Part shown: positions 62,709 through 64,000 of the stretch, one piece after another | Layout of the letters: each line of letters begins with the position of its first letter | Position numbering within the stretch: the stretch's first letter is position 1 | DNA from: Lytechinus variegatus | Lineage: Eukaryota; Echinodermata; Echinoidea; Temnopleuroida; Toxopneustidae | Direction: 5' to 3' | DNA: 64,000 nucleotides | Assembly (NCBI RefSeq): GCF_018143015.1 | Contig: NC_054741.1 | Span: 46,306,548-46,370,547 of the forward strand | Made by a program: the position numbers and the translations under genes | The notes under the pieces: generated by a model | What the model was told of the DNA's origin: nothing | The model's input: only the letters and a program-made list of their open reading frames with translations | The model's database searches: none

Positions 62709-64000
62709 TTAAGGTCCATGTATAGTTGTCCTTGGAATTTAGTGAACCCCATCACAAAATGCCCTCCTCTATGCTGAGTGTTGAGTTTGGCCGGAACACT
62801 ACAATGTTTGGCAAGCTAAAAGAAACGGCTTTATTGAATGTAATATTTTATCATTTGACTTCAGAATTAAAGATTGGATTAAGAATGACCAAGCAATCTT
62901 TAGTGTTAATTTGATACTGTAGAAATTAACACTACATGTGTTGACTCAACATGACACTTTGATTTGACATCACCTGTGTTTATTTCAGCAAAATTTTTAT
63001 GAAGAGAGAGAAGAACATCTTGTTTATGTGCTTTTTTCTTTTGACAGTACAAGAAAAAACCCAATAAAGCTATATATCTTTCTTCCCTTTTCTCCTTTTC
63101 CCCTCCTTTTTTTTTTGGGGGGTGGGGGGCGTTCACCCCACCGCTCCTCCCCCCCCCCCCGGAAATGCGCCTTATCTTTAGCAGGACATTTTGTTCTTTG
63201 TCAAAGTTTAAAATCCACAAGAATCGGGAACTAATTATTATCCCCCTTGAAAAGATATTTAAGTGACAATGGTCGATGTTCATTTAACACCATAGCAATT
63301 CAGCACTATAATGCATATTTAACACCTGATATTTGGCAGTCAGTGTACATGTAGGTTTAGGGATTTTGTTCTGAATTAGGTAAATGATAGGATAGGGTTC
63401 TAAGGTTTCAGGTTAAGATTCAAGCAGATTTTCCATTGAAGCAGTTGTCCCTGAAACACTGGGGCAAAAGAATGTATGTATCAGAGTTATGTAAAATAAT
63501 TGATTCAATTTTATTTTTGTTCATGATAGAAAATAAAGGTTCCTTTTATTCTCTGGAATGAAAAGAGAAGAAAGGAAAAAAAATGTTCTGAAATCCCATA
63601 CTACATATTTATAAAATGCTGCATCTTTTATCCTGATTCTGCCCCTCTTTGGGGTTTCACTTCAAAATGGGTATTACCCCTAAATATATTGAAAGCTGGT
63701 CCATTTGCCAAATCAGTCATAAAATTTTCCAACAATCGGTACGATTCCGGTGCTTTGTCGCGAGAAGTGCTTGGGAAGGCACAGATGAGTGGGTTTTGTG
63801 AGTTCATCTCATTCTTACAAGTATCTGTCATTTGGGATTCTCTAATAGATCATTTGAGTTGGTGTTGCTTTTGTCAGCGGCTACCTGCAACTTTTGTGAT
63901 ATTCTAAAAAGCTTTTATGGAGCTGTTCTTCCCATTTCAAAGGGAGGAGACTCTTTGACTACATTTTACTATACAGATAGTGGAAGTCAGTAATGAGGTA

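Larger units (their letters stand above)
35781..64000 (+). other. Presumed first intron of the TRAF4-like gene
   Basis: Over 28 kb of AT-rich sequence without a TRAF exon that I can recognise. It contains the repeats listed separately and one unexplained open frame near 52390-52645. It may include unrecognised small exons. Confidence 0.5.

Overview
The window looks like nuclear DNA of a marine deuterostome, most likely an echinoderm such as a sea urchin. The reasons are large AT-rich introns with GT-AG borders, two tandem secreted matrix metalloproteinase (MMP) genes, a TRAF4-like first exon, and a dense load of short inverted-repeat elements, tRNA-derived SINEs and microsatellites. The species call is inference; hemichordate or another marine invertebrate cannot be excluded.

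Layout. (1) Positions 188-9013, minus strand: seven of the exons of an MMP gene (called MMP-B here), from its start codon to the first hemopexin blade. Its last exon lies beyond the left edge. (2) 9014-15977: spacer filled with mobile-element relics. (3) 15978-26006, minus strand: a complete eight-exon MMP gene (MMP-A), 637 codons by my assembly, with signal peptide, Ser/Thr/Gly-rich segment, prodomain with cysteine switch, furin-like site, zinc catalytic domain, hinge and four-bladed hemopexin domain. (4) 26007-35637: no gene recognised; several repeats and a 0.45 kb direct duplication. (5) 35638-35780, plus strand: first coding exon of a TRAF4-like gene, ending inside the RING finger. (6) 35781-64000: apparently the first intron of that gene (over 28 kb) or later exons I could not recognise, with scattered inverted-repeat elements and one SINE.

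The two MMP genes share every intron position and phase that can be compared (phases 0, 2, 1, 1, 1, 1, 1), so they are tandem paralogues. They differ at the N-terminus. MMP-A has a near-standard switch (SRCGVED) and an RFRR site between prodomain and catalytic domain. MMP-B has a shortened prodomain in which only Cys, its preceding Arg and the final Asp of the switch remain (KRCDERD), with an RDKR site before rather than after the Cys. Intron 5 of MMP-A carries two decayed copies of the 3' part of its own exon 5, which is direct evidence of local duplication.

All exon borders were placed by hand from reading frame, splice consensus and phase agreement. No transcript or database search was available.
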